NCBI GenBank assembly: GCA_963667075.1
Contig: OY762938.1
Span: 1,922,001 to 1,986,000, forward strand
DNA from: G963667075 sp963667075
Lineage (GTDB): Bacteria; Pseudomonadota; Alphaproteobacteria; Micavibrionales; Micavibrionaceae
Reading direction: 5' to 3'
Length of the DNA stretch: 64,000 nucleotides
Shown: positions 18,105 to 27,950 of the stretch, in pieces
Position numbering within the stretch: position 1 is the first letter of the stretch
Layout of the letters: each line of letters opens with the position of its first letter
Notes under the pieces: generated by a model
Databases searched by the model: none
Seen by the model: the letters and a program-made list of their open reading frames with translations, nothing else
What the model was told of the DNA's origin: nothing
Made by a program: the position numbers and the translations under genes

Positions 18105-18866
18105 ATGTCATCAAGTCTGGTTAGATATGTTCTAAAAGCAGCTTTTCGCGACAGAATTCTTATCTCTGTCCTTCTTTTGGTTGTATTGGGCACGAGTGTT
18201 TCTGTTTTTATGGGCTCTTCTGCTGTGCTTGAAAAAAGTCAGTTTGCTTTAGTTTATACGTCTGGTGGCTTAAGGTTTTTGTCTGTTTTAGGGCTTGTCC
18301 TTTTTATCGTTTTTCATGTCAGACGCTCATTTGATACAAAAGATGTAGAATATTTGCTCTCACGTCCTATTAGCCGTACGTCTTTTTTGTTTTCGCATGT
18401 GATGGCGTTTAGTATTTTAGCTGTTTTCATAGGATTGGCGACATTTGCGGCTGTTTTGGTTGTTGCACCAAAGGCTGTAGGCTATGGGCATCTCTTATGG
18501 GGGGCTAGTTTGCTGGTTGAATTGGTGGTTATGGCGAATGCCGCATTGTTTTTTTCGCTTGTATTGCCAAGTGCCGCTACAGGGGCTTTGGCGACATTTT
18601 CTTTTTATGCGTTGGCCCGGATGATTGGACAGCTTTTGGGGATTTCACAATCAGGTATAGTGTTGCCGGGCGATAAGTTTCTGGTGTTTATTATGAAACT
18701 TATTTCTCTGTTAATTCCGAGACTTGATTTGATGGGGCAGAGTTCCTGGCTTGTTTATCCGCCGGATGACAGTGTCGGACTTGTTTTTATCCTTGTTCAG
18801 GGGATTTTATTTAGTTTTATGATTGTGTGTGCCGCTTTGATTGATCTGGTTCGCCGCCAGTTTTAA
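18105..18866 (+). CDS. ABC-2 type permease in the pilus locus
   Basis: 253-residue polytopic membrane protein with about six helices. The opening (SSLVRYVLKAAFRDRILISV) and the LLSRPISRTSFLFS loop after the second helix are typical of ABC-2 permeases that pair with CcmA/NatA-like ATPases. Its likely ATPase is at 10091-10822, more than 7 kb upstream in the same locus, since no other ABC gene is near. ATG at 18105 was chosen because a terminator lies just before it and AATGGAG precedes the start. By analogy with PilI of Myxococcus it may move or stabilise a pilus component; the substrate is unknown. Confidence 0.8.
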   Translation: MSSSLVRYVLKAAFRDRILISVLLLVVLGTSVSVFMGSSAVLEKSQFALVYTSGGLRFLSVLGLVLFIVFHVRRSFDTKDVEYLLSRPISRTSFLFSHVMAFSILAVFIGLATFAAVLVVAPKAVGYGHLLWGASLLVELVVMANAALFFSLVLPSAATGALATFSFYALARMIGQLLGISQSGIVLPGDKFLVFIMKLISLLIPRLDLMGQSSWLVYPPDDSVGLVFILVQGILFSFMIVCAALIDLVRRQF

Positions 18867-18891
18867 GGGATGATTTCAAGGAATAGGGCGT

Positions 18892-19620
18892 ATGAGAAAT
18901 ATAAACCGTCTATATGCTGTCTTTATTGTTTCTATAATCCTTCATGTTGGTTTATGGTTTCATAGCAATGACATTAGAACGCAGTGGGGGAATGTGCCGC
19001 CTGTTCCGGGTGAGGGGCAAGCCTCATCCATGGCCCTTGGCGATCAACAGTTTGCCTACAGAATGACGGGGTTGACTCTCCAGAATCTGGGGGATACGGG
19101 GGGGCGTTCGACGGCACTTACGGACTATGATTATCAAAAGCTGTCAAAATGGCTTTTTTTGATGGACAAAATGGATTCACGCTCTGACTATGCGCCATTT
19201 TTAGCTGCTTTTTATTTTGGGGCGACGCCTGATAAAACCCAGTTACCACCCATTGTGGATTTTCTGGAGTATGCGGGAGAAAGGACAACAGGGGAAAAAT
19301 GGCGTTGGTTGGCTCATGCTATGTATTTAGCCCGTTTTGAGGTGAATGATCTTGATCGGGCGTTGGGGCTTGCTAATAAGCTGGCTAACCTAGAGTCTGA
19401 AACGCATATGCCTGCATGGACAAAGCAAATGCCTGCTTTTATCCAGACACAGATGGGCAATAAAGAAGCCGCCTATGAGATTATGCTTAATATTTTGAAA
19501 AGCAGGGCTGAGAATCTTGATCCTGCAGAGGTTAGTTTCACTCAGATCTATATGTGTGATAAATTAATTCCCGAAGAAGATGTGAAAACACATCCGCTTT
19601 GTCAGAATTTGCCAGATTGA
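18892..19620 (+). CDS. Membrane-anchored helical protein of the pilus locus, unknown
   Basis: 242 residues. One N-terminal hydrophobic segment (YAVFIVSIILHVGLWF) anchors it or acts as an uncleaved signal. The rest is soluble and helical with TPR-like spacing in its last half (WRWLAHAMYLARFEVNDLDR, LGLANKLANLESE). The C-terminal segment carries two cysteines (YMCDKL, HPLCQNL). It follows the ABC permease by 25 bases and is probably its operon partner. Position next to ABC genes suggests a third, accessory component as with PilG of Myxococcus, but I see no sequence motif that proves this. Confidence 0.7.
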   Translation: MRNINRLYAVFIVSIILHVGLWFHSNDIRTQWGNVPPVPGEGQASSMALGDQQFAYRMTGLTLQNLGDTGGRSTALTDYDYQKLSKWLFLMDKMDSRSDYAPFLAAFYFGATPDKTQLPPIVDFLEYAGERTTGEKWRWLAHAMYLARFEVNDLDRALGLANKLANLESETHMPAWTKQMPAFIQTQMGNKEAAYEIMLNILKSRAENLDPAEVSFTQIYMCDKLIPEEDVKTHPLCQNLPD

Positions 19621-19700
19621 TTTTGGTTTCATTGGCCTGATTTCCAGAAAAATTGGTGATGATCAGGATAACATTTAACTGTTTACAATAGGCTCGTGCG

Positions 19701-20768
19701 ATGTCTCTTACTGAAATACGATTCTCTCTTTTTGAGCTTGTTTCATTTTTAGGGCTTTCGCAGTGCGTGCTCGTTCTGGTTTATATCATGTTCAGGGCAG
19801 GGCGGATATCAAGAGCGACACTGCCTTTTGTGTATTTCTTTTTCCTTGGTACGGCGTTCTTTCTGGATTTTTCCAGCAAGTTTATTGAAGAGGCCACGCT
19901 ATATTATCCCTATATTCAATGGGGACTGTGGCTGGCCAGCCCGCCTTTGAGTGTTCTGTTGATTATTCAGATTGCACGTATTACCAAAGTGCCGGAGCCT
20001 GGGCAGTATTCTATTTTGCTCTTACTGCCGATTTCTGTATGGGTTAGCTATTTTTTTTCGACAAAAGAGCCGTCCTGCTCGTTTCCAGAGAACTGTGATC
20101 TGTTTTTTTCATGGTTAACTGTCACCGGCCTTATTGCGGGGGGGATCAGCCTTCTCATTGTCTGGTTTATGCGCGGGCTTTTGGATGAGGCGCGGAGCCA
20201 CAAGGTGGCGGGGAAAGAGCGTTACTGGATGATTTTTGCTCTTATCGTCGCCAATATGTCTTTTTTGTTTGTTTATCTGATCTATCTTGGCGGTTCGATT
20301 TCTTATGATGCGGCTATTCTGGTTCGCTCTGTTCTTGGCATTACCCTTGTTTATTTGGCGTCGACCAGCCTGTTCCGTATTTATCCGCAGGCTGTACGAA
20401 TTACGCCAAGTTCTGAAAAAGAAGACATGCTCTCGGATTCAGAACTGGAAATAGCCTTTAAAATCGAAAAGCTTATTGATTTTGAAAAAGTGTATCAGGA
20501 GCCGTCTTATTCACGCGCTGATTTGGCCAAGGAGCTTGGAACGTCAGAGGCTAGCCTTTCCCGTATCATCAATTTGCATTTTCAAAAAAGCTTTCCGCAA
20601 TTGCTTAATGAGAACAGAGTGGAGGAGGCTAAGCAACTTTTGAAAGAAACCTATGCACCAATAAAGACAATTGCAGAAGAGGTTGGGTTTAATTCTATTG
20701 CCTCATTTAACCGTGTCTTTAAGGAAACAGAAAATGTCTCACCTTCTTTTTACAGAAAAAAAACATAA
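19701..20768 (+). CDS. Membrane-bound AraC-family transcriptional regulator
   Basis: 355 residues with about seven membrane helices (residues 10-225) and a C-terminal DNA-binding domain with two helix-turn-helix units (about 255-350). The domain includes the AraC signature region IKTIAEEVGFNSIASFNRVF and ends VSPSFYRKK. This layout suggests a sensor in the membrane that controls nearby genes directly. It sits just upstream of the pilin gene and after the ABC module, on the same strand, so the pilin promoter (20769-20995) is the obvious candidate target. The signal sensed is unknown. Confidence 0.9.
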   Translation: MSLTEIRFSLFELVSFLGLSQCVLVLVYIMFRAGRISRATLPFVYFFFLGTAFFLDFSSKFIEEATLYYPYIQWGLWLASPPLSVLLIIQIARITKVPEPGQYSILLLLPISVWVSYFFSTKEPSCSFPENCDLFFSWLTVTGLIAGGISLLIVWFMRGLLDEARSHKVAGKERYWMIFALIVANMSFLFVYLIYLGGSISYDAAILVRSVLGITLVYLASTSLFRIYPQAVRITPSSEKEDMLSDSELEIAFKIEKLIDFEKVYQEPSYSRADLAKELGTSEASLSRIINLHFQKSFPQLLNENRVEEAKQLLKETYAPIKTIAEEVGFNSIASFNRVFKETENVSPSFYRKKT

Positions 20769-20995
20769 TGCAATTTATGGCATAGTTTTTGAAAAATGAC
20801 GCAATGCATTATGAAAAAATGGCTTCTCATTTTGTAAATCTGAGGAAAAAGCTTAGTTTTTTTAAGCATTTATTAAGCTGAAAACGACAATCTGGAAGAA
20901 ATGAGACTGGTTTATTTCATGCCCATGTGTATACTTTTATAGTGATTCGACTGTTCTCTTTTTATTCAACTAACATGTAAGGAGTTATAATTAAA
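20764..20995 (+). promoter_or_regulatory. Pilin leader with inverted repeats, candidate operator region
   Basis: The gap ahead of the pilin gene holds an inverted repeat CATAATGCA (20764-20772) and TGCATTATG (20805-20813), then AGCTTA and TAAGCT arms around 20850-20880. A strong ribosome site AAGGAG (20979-20984) lies 11 bases before the pilin ATG. The repeats could bind the regulator encoded just upstream or end its transcript. No confident -35/-10 pair was found. Confidence 0.4.
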
Positions 20996-21745
20996 ATGAA
21001 AACTTTATCTAAAGGCCGGAAAGCTGAATCGGGTTTTACCCTCGTCGAACTGGCTGTTGTTATGATCATTATTGGTCTTTTGATCGGTGGTGTTCTTAAA
21101 GGACAAGAAATGATCGCAAATGCGAGGATTACCTCAACAATTGCACAGATTAAAGGGATTGAATCAGCCACATCTACGTTCCGTGACATGTATGATGCAA
21201 TGCCTGGTGACCTGACGAACCCTAGTGTACGTCTTGCCGGTTGTGCTGGTGGTGAAGAATGTAGCAATGGCGGTGACGGCGATTCCATCATTGATAAAGG
21301 CGTCGGTGCTGTTCAGGCTGCGAATGACGAAGGTTGTACTTTCTGGGCGATGCTTGCTGCGGCTGACCTTGTCTCCGGTATGTCAAAAGATGGTGCTTCC
21401 ACGGCTGTTGCTTGGGGGCTGTCTCATCCACAAGCTGATATTGGCGGCGGCTTTACAATTGGTCACTCAAGTCAAGGTTTCTCTAATGCTGCACCTGGTG
21501 TTATGCGTGGTGGCCACTATCTGGCTATTCAGGCAGATCCTGCTACTGCCGCAGGGATTGATGATGCTGCTGCTATGACAGCATCTCAGGCTGCTCGTAT
21601 TGACCGTAAAATGGACGACGGTATGTCTGACTCTGGCGCTGTTCAACCAGCACAGATTGATGCTTGTACCAATGCTGGTGGCGATGCTTATGATGAAGCG
21701 GCTGATGAACAGGATTGTGCTCTTTTCATTCGTATCCAAAGCTAA
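20996..21745 (+). CDS. Type IV prepilin (probable major pilin of the locus)
   Basis: 249-residue prepilin. The leader MKTLSKGRKAESG ends at the processing site G/FTLVELAVV, followed by the usual hydrophobic helix (VVMIIIGLLIGGVLKGQEMI). Glu at mature position 5 is kept. The rest is glycine-, alanine- and aspartate-rich with six cysteines (including AGCAGGEEC and DACTN/EQDC), which can form disulfides. A strong ribosome site and a strong terminator at 21774-21820 make it a separate, probably highly expressed unit, as expected for a major subunit. It is longer than typical major pilins (about 160), so a large minor pilin is the alternative. Confidence 0.92.
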   Translation: MKTLSKGRKAESGFTLVELAVVMIIIGLLIGGVLKGQEMIANARITSTIAQIKGIESATSTFRDMYDAMPGDLTNPSVRLAGCAGGEECSNGGDGDSIIDKGVGAVQAANDEGCTFWAMLAAADLVSGMSKDGASTAVAWGLSHPQADIGGGFTIGHSSQGFSNAAPGVMRGGHYLAIQADPATAAGIDDAAAMTASQAARIDRKMDDGMSDSGAVQPAQIDACTNAGGDAYDEAADEQDCALFIRIQS

Positions 21746-21773
21746 TCGTTTAGCTTAACTTAATTTATTAAAC

Positions 21774-21820
21774 AAGGTTCCGTGCTATTTTTCCTCCCCC
21801 CGCACGGGACCTTAGTTTTT
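21774..21820 (+). terminator. Rho-independent terminator of the pilin gene
   Basis: AAGGTTCCGTGC pairs with GCACGGGACCTT around a 16-base loop and is followed by AGTTTTTGT. It starts 29 bases after the pilin stop. Confidence 0.85.
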
Positions 21821-21823
21821 GTC

Positions 21824-21862
21824 AGGGCTTTCCCTTTTTGTATGAGGGGAACCCTTTTTTTG
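21824..21862 (+). terminator. Second terminator-like hairpin behind the pilin gene
   Basis: AGGGCTTTCCC and GGGGAACCCT form an imperfect stem followed by a run of T (21854-21861). It probably backs up the stronger terminator just upstream. Confidence 0.45.
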
Positions 21863-21869
21863 TTATATG

Positions 21870-22065
21870 TATAGTCGTTTAGAAGAGGAATTAACGCTCG
21901 TTGTCATACCGGACACCGATCCGGTATCCAGTTAAATAAAGAGCACGGCATATGCCGTGCTTTTTGATCTGGAGTCACGCTGTTTATGTTCGACCTAAAA
22001 GGCCTCTCTCGCGGGAAGGACAGCACTCGTATGACATAGTCGATTTTATGTCGCAACGACTATAG
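21870..22065 (+). repeat. Family B dispersed element, copy B1 (about 196 bp)
   Basis: Starts TATAGTCGTTTAGAAG and ends CGCAACGACTATAG, so the termini are inverted repeats (core TATAGTCGTT). Inside are a hairpin CATACCGG...CCGGTATC (about 21904-21928) and the perfect palindrome AGCACGGCATATGCCGTGCT followed by TTTT. Copies: 36537-36735 (reversed) and 44865-45015 (shorter). A second decayed left end (TATAGTCATTTAGAAATAG) follows at once, sharing the terminal TATAG. Confidence 0.85.
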
Positions 22066-22137
22066 TCATTTAGAAATAGAAACGCCCCGCACCCCTTCAT
22101 CCAATTTGCACGATTGAATGCAGTATCGGCAAGATAC

Positions 22138-22250
22138 AATCTTTAACTCATTGCTTTTAAAAAGCTTCCCGCTGGAGTTTACCCCTGCGAAAGCAGGGGC
22201 GGGAAAAGCAAAAGGGCGTATTTTTTGACTTTTGCGAAAGGCTTCTATAG
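22138..22250 (+). repeat. Family A element, copy A2, left end missing
   Basis: From AATCTTTAACTCATTGC to GCGAAAGGCTTCTATAG it follows copy A1 (949-1112) closely, including the CCCCTGC-GAAA-GCAGGGG hairpin. The left inverted repeat and first hairpin are absent. Between 22066 and 22137 there is unrelated sequence, and 22251-22458 holds no gene that I can support, only a short CACGAAGG-type direct repeat near 22360. Confidence 0.8.
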
Positions 22251-22467
22251 TAAGTCGCATTAATAATAAGACAAACTGTCATCACCTGACTTGTTCGGGT
22301 AATGACGATGAGGAAGTGTCTTGTTCTTAATCGAAAACGCTATATTTGTTTTTTAAACCACGAAGGCGCGAAGACACGAAGTATATGGTGCGTATAAGGC
22401 ACGATAGCGCCAGTAAAATATTTTTAAATCACTAGTGGCGTGAGTCGGGTGATGATGGAGGAGGATG

Positions 22468-23871
22468 GAGCTATACGCAAAAGTGGTGTATGGGCGAGAT
22501 CAGATAGCGCACCTCACAGATTTTTCTTTTAGCGTATTTTGTGGGATGCCGTCTACAAAATTTACACCCCGGATGACATTGTCGAGCTGATCAAAGCCTC
22601 TGATTTTCATCCATCTTTTTTCTGCCGACTGTGCGAGTTTGAAGACCATGGCTGATAGACTGGTTTCCGAGACACAGTTTTTCACCTTATCAGACCTGAG
22701 CCTTACGGTAGAAAACAGGCTTTCAATGGCATTTGTCGTACGGATATGGTGCCAATGCCGGGCAGGAAAATCATAAAAAGCCAGCATCGCCTCCTTGTCT
22801 TTTGTCAGGCATGTCATGGCGCTTGGATATTTATCGGCAAAAACGCCAAACATTTCATCATAGGCTTGCAGAGCATCCTTCTTGGTCTTGGCCTGCCAGA
22901 TTTGATGGATATAGGATTTAGCGGGCTTTTGGACTTTTTTAGGCAGTTTCGCCAGAACATTGGCCGTTTTGTGTACCCAGCACCGCTGATGTTTAGCCGT
23001 AGGCCTTTCCTGTTTAACTGCGCTCCAAAAGCCTTTAGCGCCATCGGCAATGACCAGTTCAGGCGCGTGTTTAAGCCCCTGATCTTTCAGGCCGCGGATT
23101 ATATCACGCCAGTGCGCGGATGACTCGCGGTACCCGACATAAACAGCGATCAGCTCCTTCTTGCCCAGCTGCGTAACGCCGATCAGAACCAGAACGCAAG
23201 CATGTGCATCATTGCTGCGCACATGAAAATGCACCCCATCAGCCCAGATATAAACATAGCGTTTATGGCTTAAATCGCGGGTACACCACGCTGTATATTC
23301 CTCTTCCCAAGACTGCTTGAGACGGCTTATGGTCGAAGCGCTTAATCCCTTGGCATCCTTGCCAAGCAAAGCCTCCAAAGCTTCGCCAAAATCTCCGGTA
23401 GATAGGCCTTTCAGGTACAAAACGGGCAGCATCTCTGTCATGCTTTTGCTTCGTTTCAAAAACGGTGGGATTAGGCTTGACGTAAATTTCCGGCCTTCTC
23501 CAGCACGATCACGGACCTTTGGTATCTGGACCGGCACATGACCAATCCCCGTCTGGATCGTCCGCTCAGGCAGGTATCCATTGCGCACCAAAGCTTTGCG
23601 GCCATCTGCCAGACGCTCTTGTTCATAGCACGCAAGATGCGCGGTAACCTCGGCTTCAATAGCCTGCGCCAATAATCTTTGCGCGCCACTCCGTAAAAGA
23701 TCCGTCAGAGGATCTGTGCCTGGAAGGGCTGGATTTGTGAAGGGTAATACTGTATCGTCATTCATGGCGTGTCCTTTCTTTTTTTTTCAATCAAAAAGGT
23801 ACGCCACCTTCTTTCCCAAACCAATATCAATTCACCAGTTCCGCCTCATACACCACTTTTGCGTATAGCTC
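22468..23871 (-). mobile_element. Complete IS256-family insertion sequence, 1404 bp
   Basis: Both ends carry the inverted repeat GAGCTATACGCAAAAGTGG, continuing to 25 matching bases (22468-22492 and 23847-23871). The element is flanked by a 9-bp target duplication AGGAGGATG at 22459-22467 and 23872-23880. It holds one transposase gene filling nearly all of its length. Perfect ends, an intact gene and an exact target duplication point to a recent insertion. It lies in an intergenic stretch and interrupts no gene that I can recognise. Confidence 0.95.
22500..23765 (-). CDS. IS256-family (mutator-type) transposase
   Basis: 421 residues, full length for the family. The DDE catalytic residues are visible as WADGVHFHVR (Asp about 170), VIADGAKGFW (Asp about 237) and ESLFSTVRLR (Glu about 345). 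The N-terminal DNA-binding part contains RNGYLPERTIQTGIG. The gene is flanked by terminal inverted repeats, and its base composition looks more GC-rich than neighbouring genes, consistent with arrival from another genome. It should move the element by copy-out/paste-in; no frameshift or stop interrupts it. Confidence 0.96.
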   Translation of the reverse strand: MNDDTVLPFTNPALPGTDPLTDLLRSGAQRLLAQAIEAEVTAHLACYEQERLADGRKALVRNGYLPERTIQTGIGHVPVQIPKVRDRAGEGRKFTSSLIPPFLKRSKSMTEMLPVLYLKGLSTGDFGEALEALLGKDAKGLSASTISRLKQSWEEEYTAWCTRDLSHKRYVYIWADGVHFHVRSNDAHACVLVLIGVTQLGKKELIAVYVGYRESSAHWRDIIRGLKDQGLKHAPELVIADGAKGFWSAVKQERPTAKHQRCWVHKTANVLAKLPKKVQKPAKSYIHQIWQAKTKKDALQAYDEMFGVFADKYPSAMTCLTKDKEAMLAFYDFPARHWHHIRTTNAIESLFSTVRLRSDKVKNCVSETSLSAMVFKLAQSAEKRWMKIRGFDQLDNVIRGVNFVDGIPQNTLKEKSVRCAI

Positions 23872-23956
23872 AGGAGGATGTCGTGTTGACTTAAACACGG
23901 AAAATACAGAGTGCACAGGGAGGGCTTTTAAGAAGAAAAAACTCTGTGATCCCTTG

Positions 23957-25025
23957 TTATCTGAAAATATTTTGTAGCTTTTTTCGAGATGGTGTTTCCA
24001 ACCAAATATAAGAAAAATAACCAATTGTAAAAATTAGGGCATAAGCAAATATTGTTGCAGAAACCAGTATAAACGTATTCCCGTAAAAAAGTTTGTCTGA
24101 AATAACATTTATAAAAACCAAAACAATTGTAGAGTGCCATATGTATATAGAATAGGTTAGCTGCCCAAGGGGGAAAAGTTTCTGGATCGGTTTGTCTGCC
24201 TGGTTTTTTAGATCTGCCGAAACGGAAATGATAAATAGAACCATTAATGATAATATTATAATTAATTGATTTACTCCCAAATTCATTTCGGCGATTATTG
24301 CGATAGTAAGAGTGGAAATGGTCCATTTAGGGATTGGGACCATTTTTACAAAATCTTTATACTTGAACACAATTATTCCCAAAACAAAGGTTGTAATACC
24401 TCTTATGAAATTAGGCAAAACTAGCCATGCGTTGTTTTCAACAAGTTCCGGAATAACATAAGAAATAAGAAAAAGGCAAAAAGCCAGACCCCCTAAAGGT
24501 CTTTTAATGAAGAGTAGTAAAAATAAGGGGAGAAGGACATATAACCCCATTTCTATGCTAAGTGACCATGTTACCCCATTGAAAAAATAAGGAGAACCAC
24601 AATCAAAATATTCATGAAGCAGTAAAGTATTAGAGATTATGCAACTTGGTTCGTATGAAGGGGCCGTTTCACTACTTCCTCTTGTTAGCAAAATAGACCA
24701 GACGAGGATGTTAATTGCTAAGGCAATAAAGGTGAGCGGGATATATTCTGGCAACACGTCGCCAGAGAAAGGTTAGATATGAACGAACTGACGTTATTTT
24801 CTTATCATAAACAAAAGACATAACGAATCCGGAAATCATGAAAAACAGGTCAACAAATAAAGCTAGGTTATGCGTCCTTGTATAAACGGATTCCCTCAAA
24901 GCTTGCGCATAAAAGAATTCATGAGAATGATGAAAAACGATCATGACACTGGCAATAAATCTTAAAAAATCAAGATTTTTCAGTTTGTCAGATTCAGGTC
25001 TTAAATGTATGAATTTATCAGGAAT
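23957..25025 (-). pseudogene. Acyltransferase-3 family gene with a frameshift and no normal start codon
   Basis: OafA/NodX-like membrane acyltransferases add acyl groups to surface sugars. The N-terminal part reads in one frame (NLDFLRFIASVMIVFHHSHE, the family's usual first helix and histidine, then RRVARIYP). After RIYP, near 24740-24750, the sequence continues in another frame (LTFIALAINILVWSILL onward) with about eight further helices up to the stop at 23957. Skipping one base at the CCCGCTCACC stretch restores a continuous protein of about 350 residues. Upstream of KLKNLD no ATG, GTG or TTG is in frame before a stop; only ATT, ATA or CTG are. Either a decaying gene or a sequencing error. 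Confidence 0.8.
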
Positions 25026-25030
25026 GTTTT

Positions 25031-25996
25031 TTAACCGTCTTTGTTAATCTGTTTTATAAGTTCTTTCAGAACGTCGTTGGCTTTGTCATTTTCGACCTGA
25101 CATGTGCCGGCAGCATGGTGCCCGCCGCCGCCATATTTCAGCATCAACTCACCAATATCCGTTTTGCTGGAGCGGTCCAGAATAGATTTACCAACTGCCA
25201 ATACGGTGTTTTGCTTGTTCTTTCCCCATATAACGTGACAGGAGATGTTCGTTTCGGGGAACATGGCATAGATCATAAAGCGGTTGCCTGGCCAGATTGT
25301 TTCTTCTTCTCTCAGGTCCAGAACGGCGAAGTTGCCATGTACTTTTGTGCAACGTTTCAGTTGCTCTTTGAATTTTTCCTGATGTTCAAAGAACAGATCT
25401 ACGCGTTCTTTAACATCCGGCAAGGCAAGAAGATCGTCAATGTTATGATGGTTACGGCAAAAATCTATCAACTCCATCATAAGCTGAAAATTTGAAATGT
25501 TAAAGTCGCGGAAGCGTCCGAGACCTGTTCTGGCATCCATAATAAAACTCAGGAGTTCCCAGCCTTTCGGGTTCAGAATGTCTTCTTTTGTGAATTGCGC
25601 AGCGTCAGCTTTATCAACCGCGCTCATCATGTCGTCTGAAATGTCGGGGAAGCCGGCTTTTCCATCAAAATAGCGGTACACAACACGTGCAGCCGATGGG
25701 GCGTCCGGGTCGATGATATGATTGAAAGGGATGTCTTCCAGCCGTGTAACCTCGCTGGCGTGGTGGTCGAATGCGATATGAACGCCGTCCACATAAGGCA
25801 GGTTTGTTGTAATGTCATTCGGCCCGATATCAATAATACCGTCCTGCATGTCTTTTGGGTGGGCAAATGTGATTTCATCAATCAGCCCAAGATCTTTTAG
25901 AAGAACACCGCAAACAAGCCCATCCATGTCACTTCTTGTGACAAGACGATATTTTCTGTCTGTTGCAGGAATACCCTTATCTATTGCTGTGGTCAT
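25031..25996 (-). CDS. DHH/DHHA1-family phosphoesterase (exopolyphosphatase/oligoribonuclease-like)
   Basis: 321-residue cytoplasmic hydrolase of the DHH superfamily. The N-terminal DHH domain has SDMDGLVCG (about residue 22), the metal-binding FDHHAS motif (about 75) and an aspartate-rich helix (MMSAVDKADAAQF). The C-terminal DHHA1 domain ends with the substrate motif YGGGGHHAAGTC (about 290). Members cleave small nucleotides or polyphosphate with Mn2+; which one cannot be decided here. It is followed without gap by the broken acyltransferase and preceded by clpX on the same strand. Confidence 0.88.
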   Translation of the reverse strand: MTTAIDKGIPATDRKYRLVTRSDMDGLVCGVLLKDLGLIDEITFAHPKDMQDGIIDIGPNDITTNLPYVDGVHIAFDHHASEVTRLEDIPFNHIIDPDAPSAARVVYRYFDGKAGFPDISDDMMSAVDKADAAQFTKEDILNPKGWELLSFIMDARTGLGRFRDFNISNFQLMMELIDFCRNHHNIDDLLALPDVKERVDLFFEHQEKFKEQLKRCTKVHGNFAVLDLREEETIWPGNRFMIYAMFPETNISCHVIWGKNKQNTVLAVGKSILDRSSKTDIGELMLKYGGGGHHAAGTCQVENDKANDVLKELIKQINKDG

Positions 25997-26086
25997 AATT
26001 AAGCGATCTCCTTAACTCTTTTATTGTTTTTATACCAGTTCTCTAAGATAGGGAAGAAAAGTTAATACTAGATAAATAAAGATTAT

Positions 26087-27388
<1,302 letters not shown>

Positions 27389-27392
27389 ATTT

Positions 27393-27457
27393 AAGCGTTC
27401 TCACATTGGAGTGTTTTTGAATCAACAAACTACAATGTGCCAACTGGACGAACGCTT
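27393..27457. promoter_or_regulatory. Nested inverted repeat between clpX and sufE
   Basis: AAGCGTTC (27393-27400) pairs with GAACGCTT (27450-27457), and inside it CACATTG (27402-27408) pairs with CAATGTG (27433-27439). It lies immediately upstream of the clpX ATG, so it would sit in the clpX leader RNA or around its promoter. It could be an operator or a folded leader; no known motif recognised. Confidence 0.4.
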
Positions 27458-27519
27458 CGCAAGCCCGTAGATTAAAAAAAACACTTTTTTTTCAAAAAAT
27501 AAAAAGGAATGCCAATATA

Positions 27520-27918
27520 ATGCGTAAAGACCTTGAAGACCTTATAGATGATTTTTCTTTGTTTGATGATTGGGAAGATCGTTACCGCTATCTGATAGAT
27601 CTCGGTAAAACACTGCCTGTTATGGATAAAAGCTTAAAGACAGAGGAGAATCTGGTGCGAGGCTGTGCCTCCCAAGTCTGGATGGTGATTTGTAACAAGG
27701 GCGGGCTCTGTTATTTTGAGGCCGATAGCGAGGCTCTGATCGTAAGGGGGTTGATCGCTATTTTGCATAAGATATATCAGGGCAAAAGTCTGTCAGAGGT
27801 AAGGGAGGTTGATCTTGAAGACCTGTTTTCGCGATTAGGGCTTATGCAACATTTAAGCCCTAATCGCCGTAACGGTTTTTTCTCCATGGTGGAAAAAATT
27901 AATAATGGTTTAGAGTAG
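27520..27918 (+). CDS. sufE: Cysteine desulfuration protein SufE
   Basis: 132-residue sulfur acceptor that takes persulfide sulfur from SufS and passes it to the SufBCD scaffold for Fe-S assembly. The acceptor cysteine lies in the conserved RGCASQVW motif (about residue 49). The start of the fold (LIDDFSLFDDWEDRYRYLID) and the GLIAILHKIYQGKS segment are typical. It is transcribed away from clpX and stands alone; no suf operon is near. Confidence 0.95.
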   Translation: MRKDLEDLIDDFSLFDDWEDRYRYLIDLGKTLPVMDKSLKTEENLVRGCASQVWMVICNKGGLCYFEADSEALIVRGLIAILHKIYQGKSLSEVREVDLEDLFSRLGLMQHLSPNRRNGFFSMVEKINNGLE

Positions 27919-27950
27919 CCTGTTTTTATCCTGTTCAAACAAGAAACGCT

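Noticed and set aside
20773..20795. Possible sigma-54 promoter (TGGCATAGTTTTTGA) upstream of the pilin gene
   Set aside because: The GG and second element are correctly spaced, but the -12 element reads GA instead of GC and the site is about 200 bases from the start codon.
21901..22065. Possible CRISPR or riboswitch in the palindrome-rich gap after the pilin
   Set aside because: No regular repeat-spacer pattern; the palindromes belong to a dispersed element with copies elsewhere.
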